DNA of 64,000 bases from Mycoplasma sp. 2045 (GTDB lineage Bacteria > Bacillota_I > Bacilli_A > Mycoplasmatales > Metamycoplasmataceae), in contig NZ_CP102083.1 of NCBI RefSeq assembly GCF_024582715.1, forward strand, positions 701,085-765,084, written 5' to 3'. The notes under the pieces were generated by a model. That model was not told the origin of the DNA. It was given only the letters and a program-made list of their open reading frames with translations, and searched no databases. The first letter of the stretch is position 1; each line of letters begins with the position of its first letter. The position numbers and the translations under genes are program-made. Shown here piece by piece: positions 1-10,442 of this stretch.

Positions 1-1220
1 TATAACCTTGGTATAAGTGAAATAAGTGAAGATTTACCAGCTCCTGTTTTTCCTAAAATACCAACAGTTTCACCTGGTTCAATTGTTAAATTAATATTAT
101 TTAAGTTATTTAATTCAGCGTGTTCTTTATATTTCAAAGACACATTTCTAAATTCAATTTTTCCACTAGCAACTTCTGTGAGCCCATCTTCTTTTTGAAC
201 TAAAATTGGTTTTTCTTCAATAAGTTCTCTAATTCTTTTAGCTGATGCCTTAGCAGAAGTTACATTAATAACACCTACAGAGAATAAAATGAAGTTAACT
301 AAAACTTGGAACATATAACCAATGAAAGAAGTTAACGTACCAAAATCCATTGTTGCATTTTGCTTATTCACAACAATATCTTTTGTAGCAACTGCAATAA
401 ATGAAACTAAACAAACATAAATAAGTAACCCAAATAAAGCTCTGTTTGAGTTAATTCATTTTTCGGTCATTATAGAAATTTTTCTAACTAATGCTGATGA
501 GTTCTTAATATCAAGCAATTCATCTTGTTCTTTAACGAATGATTTAATTGTTCTAATCGCATTTAAGTTTTCACCAATTTTTGTGTTTAAGCCATCATAA
601 GCTTTAAGCATTAAATGATATCTTCTATAAACCATGAACATTACAAAACCAATAAATATAGCTAACACAACCATAATAGCAAGCAAAATTGATGCTAATA
701 TAGGTGCTATTGTAAATGCAATAGAAATAGCAACCAAAATCATAATTGGTGCCCTAAGCATCATTCTAATGATGTTTAAATAAGCATTTTGAATAGAAAC
801 AATATCAGTTGTTAGTCTTGTTATAAGAGTACCATTTGAGTAGTTATCTAAGTTCTTAAATGATAATCTCATTAAATTTTTATAAGCATATGCTCTAGCA
901 TTATAACCTAGTCCTGCAGCTGCTTTGGATGCAAAAATTCCACTAAGTGCACCAAAGGCAAGTGATGCCAAAGCAAGCGCAATAATAACAAGTGAATATT
1001 TTAAAATACCATTTCACGCTTCGTTTTGTAATGCTGCAAATGCTAACTTTTGAATTCCATTATCCATTAATTTCTTAACAGCTAACGGAATAAGCACTTG
1101 TGCTACAACTTCTAAAATAGCAAATAATATAGAAAGCAATGAAGCAGTTCTATAATTTTTCGTTAATTCAAAGAAACTAAAATGTGCAGGAACATAATTT
1201 TTAGTTTGTGCCCTTTGCAT
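1..1220 (-). CDS. ABC-type multidrug/lipid exporter (TM domain fused to ATPase), 3' end cut off by window
   Basis: This is a half-transporter exporter of the MsbA/LmrA type, with an N-terminal six-helix membrane domain followed by an ATPase domain. About 406 residues are visible. A hydrophobic helix near residues 27-50, the MRLSFKNLDNYSNG-like coupling region and further helices come first. The Walker A motif (GKTGAGKSS) lies at about positions 30-59. The remainder of the ATPase is outside the window. UGA-coded Trp residues split the reading frame, but all pieces are in one frame. The start at 1220 is chosen because AAGGAG lies 6 nt upstream; a GTG two codons earlier has no Shine-Dalgarno spacing. 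It follows trxB by 27 nt on the same strand. The substrate cannot be told from sequence, and a heterodimer partner may lie beyond the window. Confidence 0.85.
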
Positions 1221-1247
1221 TATCACTCCTTTCTTTTAAATTGCAAA

Positions 1248-2165
1248 TTAACTTAAATAATCAATTATGCTTCTAGCAGCTACTGCACCATCTGATGCTG
1301 CTGTCACTATTTGACGAACTTTTGTTTGTCTAATATCACCTGCTGCATAAATTCCTGGAACATTCGTTTCCATTTTATCGTTAGTAACGATAAAACCTTT
1401 TTCATCTAGTATTCCTAAATCCTGAGCAAATCACGCAGACGATTCAAATCCTATGTAAGGGAAAAACGATAAAACTTTAAGTTCTGTTTGCTCACCATTT
1501 TTATTTTCAATAACAACTCCTTCAAGTTGTCTATCACCCAGTAACTTAACTATTTGTGAATTTTTAAACACTTTAATATTTGGTTGTCTTAATAATTCTT
1601 CAACTAAAACTTTGTCAGCTTTGAATGTTTCATCTCTGATAACTAAATTAACTTCACTAGCAATTCTAGATAAGTAAATTGATTCTTCAACAGCTGAATT
1701 TCCATCACCTAAGACTACCGATGGATTTTTACCAAATAATGGGGCATCACAAACAACACAGTAGCTAATTCCAAAGTTTTCAAATCTATCATATTCAGGT
1801 ATGAAAGTTGGTCTTCTATTTATCATTCCAGTTGCAATTAAAACTGATTTAGCTTTTACAACTGAATCATCTGATAAAACAATTTCTTTATCATATTTAC
1901 CTAAGTTATTAATTTTTGTAACTGTACCATAAAGATATTTAGCTCCATATTCTTTAGCATGGTCAAAGAATTCTTGAGCTAATTTTCAGCCTTCAATTTC
2001 AGATGTACCTAATCAGTTTTCAACTTTTGCAGTTGATGATAATTTACCACCAGGAGCACCTTTTTCAACAAATGCAACATTCAAGTTTGCTCTTGATGCA
2101 TATAAAGCTGCATTTAATCCAGCAGGTCCTCCACCAATAATCACAAGATCATAAATTTCGTTCAT
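1248..2165 (-). CDS. trxB: Thioredoxin reductase
   Basis: This NADPH-dependent flavoenzyme reduces thioredoxin in the cytoplasm and keeps protein thiols reduced. It has 305 residues, the normal length. An FAD-binding GGGPAG motif lies at about residues 11-16 and an NADPH-binding GDGNSAVEE motif in the middle. The redox-active pair is Cys136-Val-Val-Cys139, followed by DA. The C-terminal FAD motif is AAGDI. The start at 2165 follows an excellent AAGGAGATAAGCT ribosome site. Upstream there is a TATAAA box in the intergenic space before lgt, so it probably has its own promoter. The ABC exporter gene lies 27 nt downstream and may be co-transcribed. Confidence 0.95.
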
Positions 2166-2340
2166 AGCTTATCTCCTTAAAAACTAATTATTTAGTTTTA
2201 AATTTTATAACTTTTTAAATCATTGTTAAATGTGAGTAGATTTTATCAAAAAATACAAATTTGCTAGTTATATTGGTGAAAAAGTAAGTTTTTACTAATT
2301 GAGCTAAATAAATTTAGTTTGATTAAGCATCAAAATTTGC

Positions 2341-2373
2341 AAAATAAAAATATATCCAATTGCTTGGATATAT
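2341..2373 (-). terminator. Rho-independent terminator after lgt
   Basis: On the minus strand an ATATATCCA/TGGATATAT stem with a 6-nt loop is followed by a T-rich tract. It begins just downstream of the lgt stop codon and would end the uvrB-uvrA-hprK-lgt transcript. Confidence 0.8.
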
Positions 2374-2378
2374 CTAAA

Positions 2379-3365
2379 TTAAGCTACAGGTCTTTTAGTT
2401 CATAATTTACTAAATAAGTAGCTAAAACTTGTGATGTTTACGTGATTTAAGTAAACTTCTTTATTTTTGTGTTCAAATACAAATTTGTATTTTTCTAATT
2501 TTCTTACATATAAGTTTCCTCTTAAGAATTCAAAGTAGATAAGCGCTAATCCACCACCGATGATGAATAAGATCGCAACTACTGAATAAAGGTTATATGA
2601 TTCTTCACGTAAAGGTTCCATTGCAGCACGAGTTATACCATATCAAATTAAGTATAAAGCTCCACCTGACCCTGGTCTTAATAAACCAAAGTAGTTAACA
2701 ACTCAACAAATTAAAATGTAACCAATTAAGTTTGCTAATCCTTCGTATAAGAATAATGGATATCTGTAAGCACCTTCGAGACCCATACTTGCAGTTAATG
2801 AGTCAGAAATGTACATATTTGAAGCAAATGATTTTCCGAATACTAATACTGATGCACCAGTTCAGTCTATTTTTCCATAAACCTCGTGGTTAGCATAGTT
2901 TCCAAAACGTCCAACAAATTGTCCTACTAAAACTGCTGGAAGAATGTAACCAAATGCTTTTTTCAGATCAATATCTTTTCTCTTTGTGTATAAGTAAACT
3001 ATATCAAGGAAAGCGGCTAGAACAACTCCCCCTTGAATACTTAACCCCCCTTGTCAAATTGCGTACCAATGCGAGTTAGGGAATGGATTATCAGGTTGAT
3101 AAATAAGTCTTTCAATAACGAACCCTAAACGAGCTCCAATGATACCAGCAGGAACTGTGATTAAAATTATCACAAATAAGATATCTATATTTCAGCCTTC
3201 TTTATATCAGAAGAAGAAAACAGTAAGAATTGATAGGATAAAACCTAACATAATCATAAATGAGTAAAGGTGCATTTGAAAGGAACCAATACTAAATAAG
3301 ATTGTTGAAGTACCCTCTGCTATTGGAGAATCAGGTACTCAAGCAGGATATGCTGAATTATTCAT
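2379..3365 (-). CDS. lgt: Prolipoprotein diacylglyceryl transferase
   Basis: Lgt moves a diacylglyceryl group from phosphatidylglycerol to the lipobox cysteine of prelipoproteins. It is a polytopic membrane enzyme and is important in mycoplasmas, whose surface is dominated by lipoproteins. The 328-residue product has about seven hydrophobic segments and the Lgt signature VGRFGNYANHEVYG in the middle. The family WxGGLxxxGG motif reads IWQGGLSIQGG. Its start codon lies inside the end of hprK (8 nt overlap), so translation is probably coupled. This hprK-lgt order is also found in many Firmicutes. The C-terminal tail after the last helix is basic and cytoplasmic in character. Confidence 0.95.
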
Positions 3366-4296
3366 TTTCTAATAGTGTCCTTTCATAAATTTCATCTAAT
3401 ACATTCATACCATCATTTCTAGCTAAGTAAGTATTAACAGCAGCTCTAATTAATGAAGCAGCTGAACCTCCTTCTTTGATTGGTATTTGCATTTTCTTAA
3501 TTGAACGTCCAAAAATTGGATATTCTAAATAATCAACACCTAATCTATCGAATTCACTGTTACCATCTTGTTTAACAAGTTCGATAACAAGATCGATGAT
3601 TGATGATTTGGCTACAGTTGATACTCCATAAAGTTTTTTAATATCAACTAAACCAATACCTCTGATTTCAAGAAAATTACGTGTAATTTCTGGAGATGAT
3701 CCGATAAAAATGTTTCCGTTATCTTTAATCAACACAGCATCATCGCTAATTAAAACTGCGCCTTGCTGAATTAATTGTAAAGCAGCTTCAGATTTACCAA
3801 CTCCACTAGCTCCAGTAATAAGCACACCTGTTCCTCCAATAAGGACTAATGTTCCGTGAACTTGTGTAACTTCTCCAAAGTAGTTATTTAAATATGAACC
3901 GATGTTTGTTGATATGTAAGATGTACTCATATTAACAAGTGCAACTGGAACTTTATATTTATTCGCTATATCTACAACTCAGTTAATCGCAGGTTTATTA
4001 AACCCCTTAGACAAAATAACAAGTGGAGGTTGCTGTGAAATAACACACTCTATAGCTTGGTAAGCTTTAGTTTTGCCTATTTCAAAAAATCAAGATGATT
4101 CAGCAGTTCCTCAAGCAATAACGTTTTTGTTAATTCTGTCATTTAAATAATTAGCTGCTAATTCTAACCCTACGCGTTTGATTGCAGGTTGATAAATGTC
4201 GTTATAAATCAATTCTTGATTTTCACCATTTATGATTTTTAAATCATAGAAATCAATGATTTTCTTGACATTAATTTTTTTACGTTCTTTATTCAT
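3358..4296 (-). CDS. hprK: HPr kinase/phosphorylase
   Basis: This bifunctional enzyme phosphorylates and dephosphorylates Ser46 of HPr, linking the sugar phosphotransferase system to metabolic state. It has 312 residues, a normal length. The N-terminal domain is followed by the HGTLV histidine region (residues 148-152), the P-loop GASGVGKS (about residues 162-169) and the family signature LEIRGIGLVDIKKLYGV. AAGGAA lies about 8 nt before the ATG at 4296. It sits 63 nt after uvrA and overlaps the lgt start by 8 nt, so it is likely part of one transcript from uvrB to lgt. Confidence 0.95.
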
Positions 4297-4359
4297 TGAG
4301 TATTTTCCTTGAAATTTAAATTTTGTAATTTAATTTTATTAAATTAATTAAGTTTTTGA

Positions 4360-7200
4360 TTACAAAATTTTCTTAAGAAATTGACCTGTATAACTTCTTG
4401 GATTTACAGCAACTTGTTCAGGTGTCCCTTGAGAAACAATTTGTCCTCCGTGAACTCCTCCATCAGGTCCTAAATCGATAATGTGATCACAAGATTTGAT
4501 TACATCTAAGTTGTGTTCGATGACAATAACTGAGTCGCCATTTTCAACAATTCTATTAAGAATATGAATTAATTTCTTAACATCGTGAGTATGTAATCCT
4601 GTTGTCGGTTCATCAAGGACATAAACTGTTTTACCTGTTGGTTTCTTTTGCAAGTAAGTCGCTAACTTAACACGTTGTGCTTCTCCACCACTTAAAGTCG
4701 TCGACATTTGTCCAAGCTTAATATAACCTAAACCTACGTCCTGTAAGATTTGAAGTTTTTCAATAATCTTATTTCTGTGCTCAAAAAATACAATTGCTTC
4801 ATCAACACTCATATCTAAAACTTGAGAAATATTTTTGTTGTGGTACTTTATTTCAAGTGTTTCTTTATTGTATCTTTGACCATCACATTGATCACAAGGC
4901 ACATAAACATCAGGTAAAAAGTGCATTTCAATTTTTATGAAACCATCTCCTGAACATTTTTCACATCTACCACCAGGCACATTGAAACTGAATCTACTTT
5001 TTGTATATCCTCTAATTCTTGATTCTTCAATGTTTTCGTAAATTTCTCTAATATCATCAAACACACCTGTGTAAGTAGCAGGGTTTGATCTTGGAGTTTT
5101 TCCAATTGGCGACTGAGAAACTGCAATAACTTTATCAATGTTGTTTAAGCCTGAAATAGTTTTAAATTTAGCTTTCTTGTGATTTAAACCTTCACTAAGT
5201 CCAAGTGAATGTTGAATTCCTCTAACTAAAATTTCATTAACTAATGTACTTTTTCCTGATCCTGAAACTCCAGTCACTGCAACTAATTTACCTAGAGGAA
5301 TAGTTACATCAATATTTTTAAGGTTATTTTCTCTAGCTCCATAAATAGTAACTTGTTTACCATTGCCACCTCTACGTGTTGCTGGAACTTCGATTTTTCA
5401 TTCACCAGATAAATATTTAGCTGTAATTGAATTTTTTGATTTTACTATTTCATCTAAAGTACCTTGAGCAACTACTGTTCCACCATTTAATCCAGCTTCT
5501 GGCCCTATATCAACGATATAGTCAGATGCAAACATTGTGTCTTCATCATGTTCAACAACAATTAATGTATTTCCAATATCAACCATTTTTCTAAGCGCAT
5601 CAATAAGTTTTAAATTATCCTTTTGATGTAATCCAATTGATGGTTCATCTAAAACATATAAAACACCTGTTAAATTTGAACCAATTTGAGTAGCTAATCT
5701 AATACGTTGAGCTTCTCCACCACTTAAACTTTCAGCACTACGGTTAAGGGTTAAATAGTCAAGACCCACATTTTTAAGGAAGCTTAATCTGTCGATTAAT
5801 TCCTTTGTAATTAATGATGAAATTTGCTTGTCATTATCATTTAATGTATCAATTAATTTATTAACTGCTACAAGCGAATCTTCGATTGATAAAGCAATAA
5901 AATCATAAATATTTTTATTATCCAATTTAACTGCTAATGCATATTCATTTAATCTTGAACCCTTACATACTGAACAAGTGAATGAACCCATATATTTTTT
6001 AAGGTAATCTCTTCTTCTATCTGAAGTAGTTTCATAATACATTTTTTCAATCTTAGTTAAGATACCATCAATTTCTTTTTCTCTTCTAATGATGTTATTT
6101 GATGAAGAAACTAATGTGTAAGCAATAGGTTCGTGTGAACCATATTTAATTATTTCAAGCTCCTTTTCTCATAAGTCTTCAATAGGTGTGTTTTTGTTTA
6201 TATTGTAGTAATTTAAAAGTTGATCAAACTCTTGTCATTCAAGATTTTGAGTATTGACTGTATTTTGGAAATATTCAATTCCACCTTCGCTAATTGATCT
6301 TCAAGGTTCAGAAACAATTGAATCAAAGTCAGCTTTAAACTCAAGACCTAACCCTTTACAGTTATCACACATTCCATATGGAGCATTGAATGAGAATAAT
6401 CTTGTTTCAATTTTAGGCATATTGAAATCTTTGTAGATGCAAGAATATGTTTTTGAGAAGATAAATGTTTTATCTAAGTCAACATTTTCGATCTTAATTA
6501 ATCCATCTGCATATTCAGTTGCAATTTCTAAAGCTTGTGAAATTCTATTGTAATTTTCTTCAGTTAATCTAACACGATCAATTACTAATTCTATAGTGTG
6601 CTTGTTGTTTTTGTTCAAATCAATAGGTTCATCAAGCATCATATACATACCGTTAACTTTAACTCTTAAGAAACCTTCTTTTTTAAGCTTTTCAAAAAGA
6701 TTTTGGTGTGTTCCTTTTTCTCCATCAACTAATGGGGCTAAAATAACAAGTCTTGAATTAGGTTCTTGTTCATAAATTGAATTTAAAATGTCTTTAGTTG
6801 TCTGAGTCGAAATTTCAATGTTATGTGTAGGACAATATGGTTTACCAATTCTTGCGAAAAGTAATCTGAAATAATCATAAATTTCAGTAACTGTCCCAAC
6901 AGTAGATCTAGGGTTATTATGAACAGTTTTTTGTTCAATCGAAATTGATGGACTTAGTCCTTCAATTTTGTCAACATCTGGTTTTTTGGTTCCTCCTAAA
7001 AACATTCTTGCATAAGATGAAAGAGAATCGACATATCTTCTCCTTCCTTCTTCATAGATTGTGTTAAACGCAAGTGAACTTTTACCACTACCACTAAGAC
7101 CTGTAAATACAATTAACTTATTTTTAGGTAAAGTTAAATCAATATTCTTAAGGTTATTTTCTCTAGCTCCCTGAATAATTAATAAATTTTCTTTACTCAT
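4360..7200 (-). CDS. uvrA: Excinuclease ABC subunit A
   Basis: UvrA is the ATP-dependent damage sensor of nucleotide excision repair; with UvrB it scans DNA for bulky lesions. The product has 946 residues, as expected. There are two ABC ATPase modules, each with a P-loop (GLSGSGKS near residue 35 and GVSGSGKST near residue 643) and a signature LSGGEAQR. The C-terminal zinc finger is complete (CEKC...CDQC). The first zinc finger is degenerate: the expected CPxC is CIYK, while the later CDNC pair is retained. The first finger is known to be poorly conserved in the family. The gene starts 13 nt after the uvrB stop. Confidence 0.97.
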
Positions 7201-7213
7201 TTAATACTCCTTT

Positions 7214-9210
7214 CTATTTTGTTTCTTGTAATTCTAATAATATATTTCTAAGCTCAATAGCTCTTTCATAATCAAGCTCTTTTGCAGCTTGATTCATTTG
7301 ATTTCTAATATCGTCAATAATTTCTTGCTTAGCTTTCTTATCAATTTTGTCGCCTGATTTAGTTTTGTTTTGTTTAGCTAAAATAGCTTCAACAGCATTT
7401 GTAATATCGTGACCGTGAATTGGCTCACTTATAGGCTTTATAATTGTTCTAGGTACAATTCCGTGTTTTTTATTGTAAGCAAGCTGAATACGTCTTTTTT
7501 CTTCATTATCATCCATGCAAATTTTCATAGCTTCGGTGATTCTATCAGCATAGAAAACTGCTTTACCATTTGCGTTACGAGCTGCACGACCTGTAATCTG
7601 AATTAAACTTCTTGCATTACGCATAAAACCAGCTACATCAGCATCTAAAACAAGTACCCTAGAAACTTCAGGTATATCGATACCTTCACGTAAAAGGTTA
7701 ATTCCGACAATAACTTCGTAAATACCTTTTCTAAGCTTTCTAATAATTTCATTTCTTACAAAAGTGTTATGTTCTGAGTGAATGTAAGCGGCTTTAATTC
7801 CGTGCTCAATTAAGTAAGTCGATAATTCTTCAGCACTTCTTTTTGTGACTGTTAAAATGATTGTTTTTTCACCAGTTTCTCTTTGTTTTATTATAGTGTC
7901 ATAGATGTCTTCAATTTGATTTTGCTTTGTTTAATAATAATTTCAGGATCAACTAATCCAGTTGGACGAACATAAAGTTTTGAAATATTACTTGGTTCAG
8001 TTTTTTCAAGTTCATAATCACCCGGTGTTGCTGAAATGTAAATTCTAGGAAACTTGAATTCAGTTTCTCATTCATTAAACATTAAAGGTCTGTTATCAAA
8101 AGCAGATGGTAATCTAAAACCATAGTCAACAAGCTTTTCTTTTCTTGATCTATCCCCTTTATACATTGCTCCTAATTGTGGAATAAACATATGTGACTCA
8201 TCAATTAACATTAATGAATCTTTAGGGAAGTAATCTAAAATTGTGTACGGTCTTTGGCCAAAAGTTCTACCATCAAGATACATTGAGTAGTTTTCTATAC
8301 CTTTGCAAGTACCAAATTCTTTCATATCATCAATGTCATTTTTAACTCTTTGAGATAATCTTGCAGACTCAAGTATTTTCTGTTCTTTAACAAACTTTGC
8401 AATTGATTGCGCTAATTCTTCTTCAATTTTTGGAATTATCCTATCAAAAATACTTTTATCTGTAGCATACTCGTCACCAGGTGAAAGTACATAGATATTA
8501 TATTTTTTAGAGACTTCTTTTGTAAGTGGATCTATTGTCGCAATATCTTCAATTTCATCTCCAAAGAATGAAATCCTAATTGCATGATTTTCAGAATCAG
8601 CAGGTCTAACAATTACCGTGTCACCTTTAACTGTGAAATCTCCAGGAGACTGGTCTATATCATTTCTGTCATATTTAATTTTGATAAGTTGTGTGATAAA
8701 GTTATTCAACCCAATTTCTTGACCTTTGTAAAATCTAAAGAATGAATCTTTATAAACTTCAGGAGAAAGTGCTCCATAAATAGCTGAAACACTGGCCACA
8801 ACAATTACGTCTTTACGTGTAATTAATGAATTAATTGCACTCATTCTTAAGATTTCAATTTGCTCATTAGTTTTAGAATCCTTTTCAATATAAACATCAG
8901 TACTTGGTTCATAAGCTTCAGGTCTGAAATAGTCAAAGTAACTAATGTAATATTCAACTGCATTATTAGGAAAAAATGACTTTAGCTCACTATATAACTG
9001 ACTTGCTAAAGTCTTATTATGAGACAAAATAATAGTAGGTCTATTGACTTCTTTGATAACATTAGCAATAGTAAAAGTTTTTCCTGAACCTGTTACTCCC
9101 AAAAGAACTTGGTCAGTAATTCCTTTTTTAACACCCTCTGCTAATTCTTTAATTGCTTTAGGTTGATGACCTTGTGGTTTATAGTCTGCTTTTAAATCGA
9201 ATATACTCAT
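7214..9210 (-). pseudogene. uvrB: Excinuclease ABC subunit B, interrupted by a 1-nt frameshift
   Basis: UvrB is the helicase-like damage-verification subunit of nucleotide excision repair. The first 1.3 kb encodes the Walker A motif GVTGSGKT, the beta-hairpin YFDYFRPEAYEP and the DESH box. After [13 protein letters not shown] the frame slips: four As (minus strand, 7920-7923) stand where five are needed, and the original frame reaches TAA within 13 codons. The rest, in the next frame, has helicase motifs (GINLLREGIDIP, QITGRAARN) and the C-terminal UVR motif (ELDYERAIELRN), ending at 7214. The likely start is 9210, nine nt after a TATAAT; a start at 9243 is possible. It could be a sequencing error, a real inactivation or a variable tract. 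Everything else is well conserved, which suggests a recent change or an error. Confidence 0.85.
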
Positions 9211-9219
9211 GATTAATAT

Positions 9220-9225
9220 ATTATA
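9220..9225 (-). promoter_or_regulatory. -10 box of uvrB, leaderless-type
   Basis: A TATAAT on the minus strand ends 9 nt before the ATG at 9210 and no Shine-Dalgarno sequence is present, so the mRNA would start at or within a few nt of the start codon. Confidence 0.55.
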
Positions 9226-9335
9226 TATGTTAATTTTTAGCATAATATTCTTTTAAAAATGACTAAAAAGTCTATTTTTTAGACTTAAAATCTCATAAAT
9301 CTTTATAATTAAATTTATTAACTAACAGGATCGAT

Positions 9336-9893
9336 ATGAAAAAGAAAATTAATAAGAAAACCTTAATATGAATAATTTGAGCATCATTTTTAATGGTCTG
9401 TGGCTTAGGTGTGACTATAGCAAGAATAGTTATTACTGTGCAAAATTCAAATAGACACTACGAAATACCTAAAAGAGAAGTCAAAATTAATTTTTTATAC
9501 AAAAATGAAATTGTTCACTCCTATATGCATTCAATAGATGCTGATGAATATATTCAATTTTTTGAAGTAGATGATGAGAATTTACCTGAAGAATATAAGA
9601 CAGGTGAATATGAATATAACAAAAGCACTTATGCTCTAGATGATACAGAAACTATAAATATAACTATCACCAAAAAACGTGCTCCTGTTACTATGATCCC
9701 ATACACATTTGAATTTGTGAATGATAATGATGAAGTGATTTTAACGAATACAACTAACTTGCCTGATTACTATTACTACTATGACGTAGCTAAATTAGTT
9801 CCGGAAGGTTACAAAATGACTACTGAATCAACAAGAATTGATATCAACAAATCACAAACAACCTACAAAATAACTGTTATTTCATCAAATTAG
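9336..9893 (+). CDS. Membrane-anchored protein of unknown function with a duplicated domain
   Basis: I do not recognise this 185-residue protein. A lysine-rich N-terminus (MKKKINKK) is followed by one hydrophobic segment at about residues 10-29, which looks like an uncleaved anchor; no lipobox cysteine is clear. The rest appears to be two copies of an approximately 65-residue beta-rich unit. Copy 1 runs from VKINFLYKNEI to ITITKK, copy 2 from YTFEFVNDNDEV to KITVIS. Shared features include an F-N-E core, LPEEYKT versus VPEGYKM, and a closing run of alternating hydrophobic residues. The layout resembles small extracellular repeat domains (for example beta-grasp types), but this is only inference. 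The ATG at 9336 has an AGGAT ribosome site. It diverges from uvrB. Confidence 0.7.
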
Positions 9894-9963
9894 TTAAACG
9901 CACTCAAATAATATATAATTAATATGATATATTGTTAAAATATAAAAGGAAACATCAGTTATT

Positions 9964-10356
9964 ATGAACAAACAACAAAGCAATTTATCTAAACCTATTT
10001 TAGCTTTATCAATTGTAAACCTTTTATTATGCATAGTTTTTGCAGTTGTTATTTTCTTATTCTCTGTAGCAGTTGCTGGTGTATCTGCAACAATAACAGA
10101 TTCAGGTGATGGAACTTATGAAAAAGACTATTCTGATGTTGCAGCATTCATGGTATTATACTTTATAGTTTTTGGTATTCTTGGATTTATATCTTTTGCA
10201 ACAGGACTTACAGGATTTATTCTTGTAATCATAGGAGCCATAAGAGTTTCATCACAAAATACAGCTGTAATGGTACTTTACATAATTTCTATTTTCTTAG
10301 GACCATTATTCTCAATGATTGGTGCAATAATTGCTTTAAAGAATAAAATAGTTTAG
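9964..10356 (+). CDS. Small membrane protein, unknown function (paralogue of the protein at 44987)
   Basis: The 130-residue product has three or four hydrophobic segments (about residues 12-40, 60-92 and 100-124). A short polar, acidic loop (TDSGDGTYEKDYSD) separates the first segment from the rest. The last third (VLYIISIFLGPLFSMIGAI) closely resembles the end of the protein at 44987-45373 ([19 protein letters not shown]), so the two are likely paralogues. No enzymatic motif is visible. AAAGGA lies upstream, with a rather long 13-nt gap to the ATG. The gene ends just before a strong terminator. Transport, stress and envelope roles are all possible; none is supported. Confidence 0.75.
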   Translation: MNKQQSNLSKPILALSIVNLLLCIVFAVVIFLFSVAVAGVSATITDSGDGTYEKDYSDVAAFMVLYFIVFGILGFISFATGLTGFILVIIGAIRVSSQNTAVMVLYIISIFLGPLFSMIGAIIALKNKIV

Positions 10357-10370
10357 ATGAATTAGTAATT

Positions 10371-10400
10371 GAATAGCTAAAAAATAGCTATTCTTTTTTT
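10371..10400 (+). terminator. Rho-independent terminator after the small membrane protein
   Basis: A perfect GAATAGCT/AGCTATTC stem with a 7-nt loop is followed by seven Ts. Confidence 0.9.
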
Positions 10401-10442
10401 AATCAAATTTTGCAAATAAAAAAATATCCCATTGCTGAGATA

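Noticed and set aside
7880..7960. Programmed -1 frameshifting in uvrB
   Set aside because: The local sequence AGC AAA ATC does not form a classical slippery heptamer, no strong downstream structure was seen and no UvrB is known to me to use this; error or mutation is simpler.
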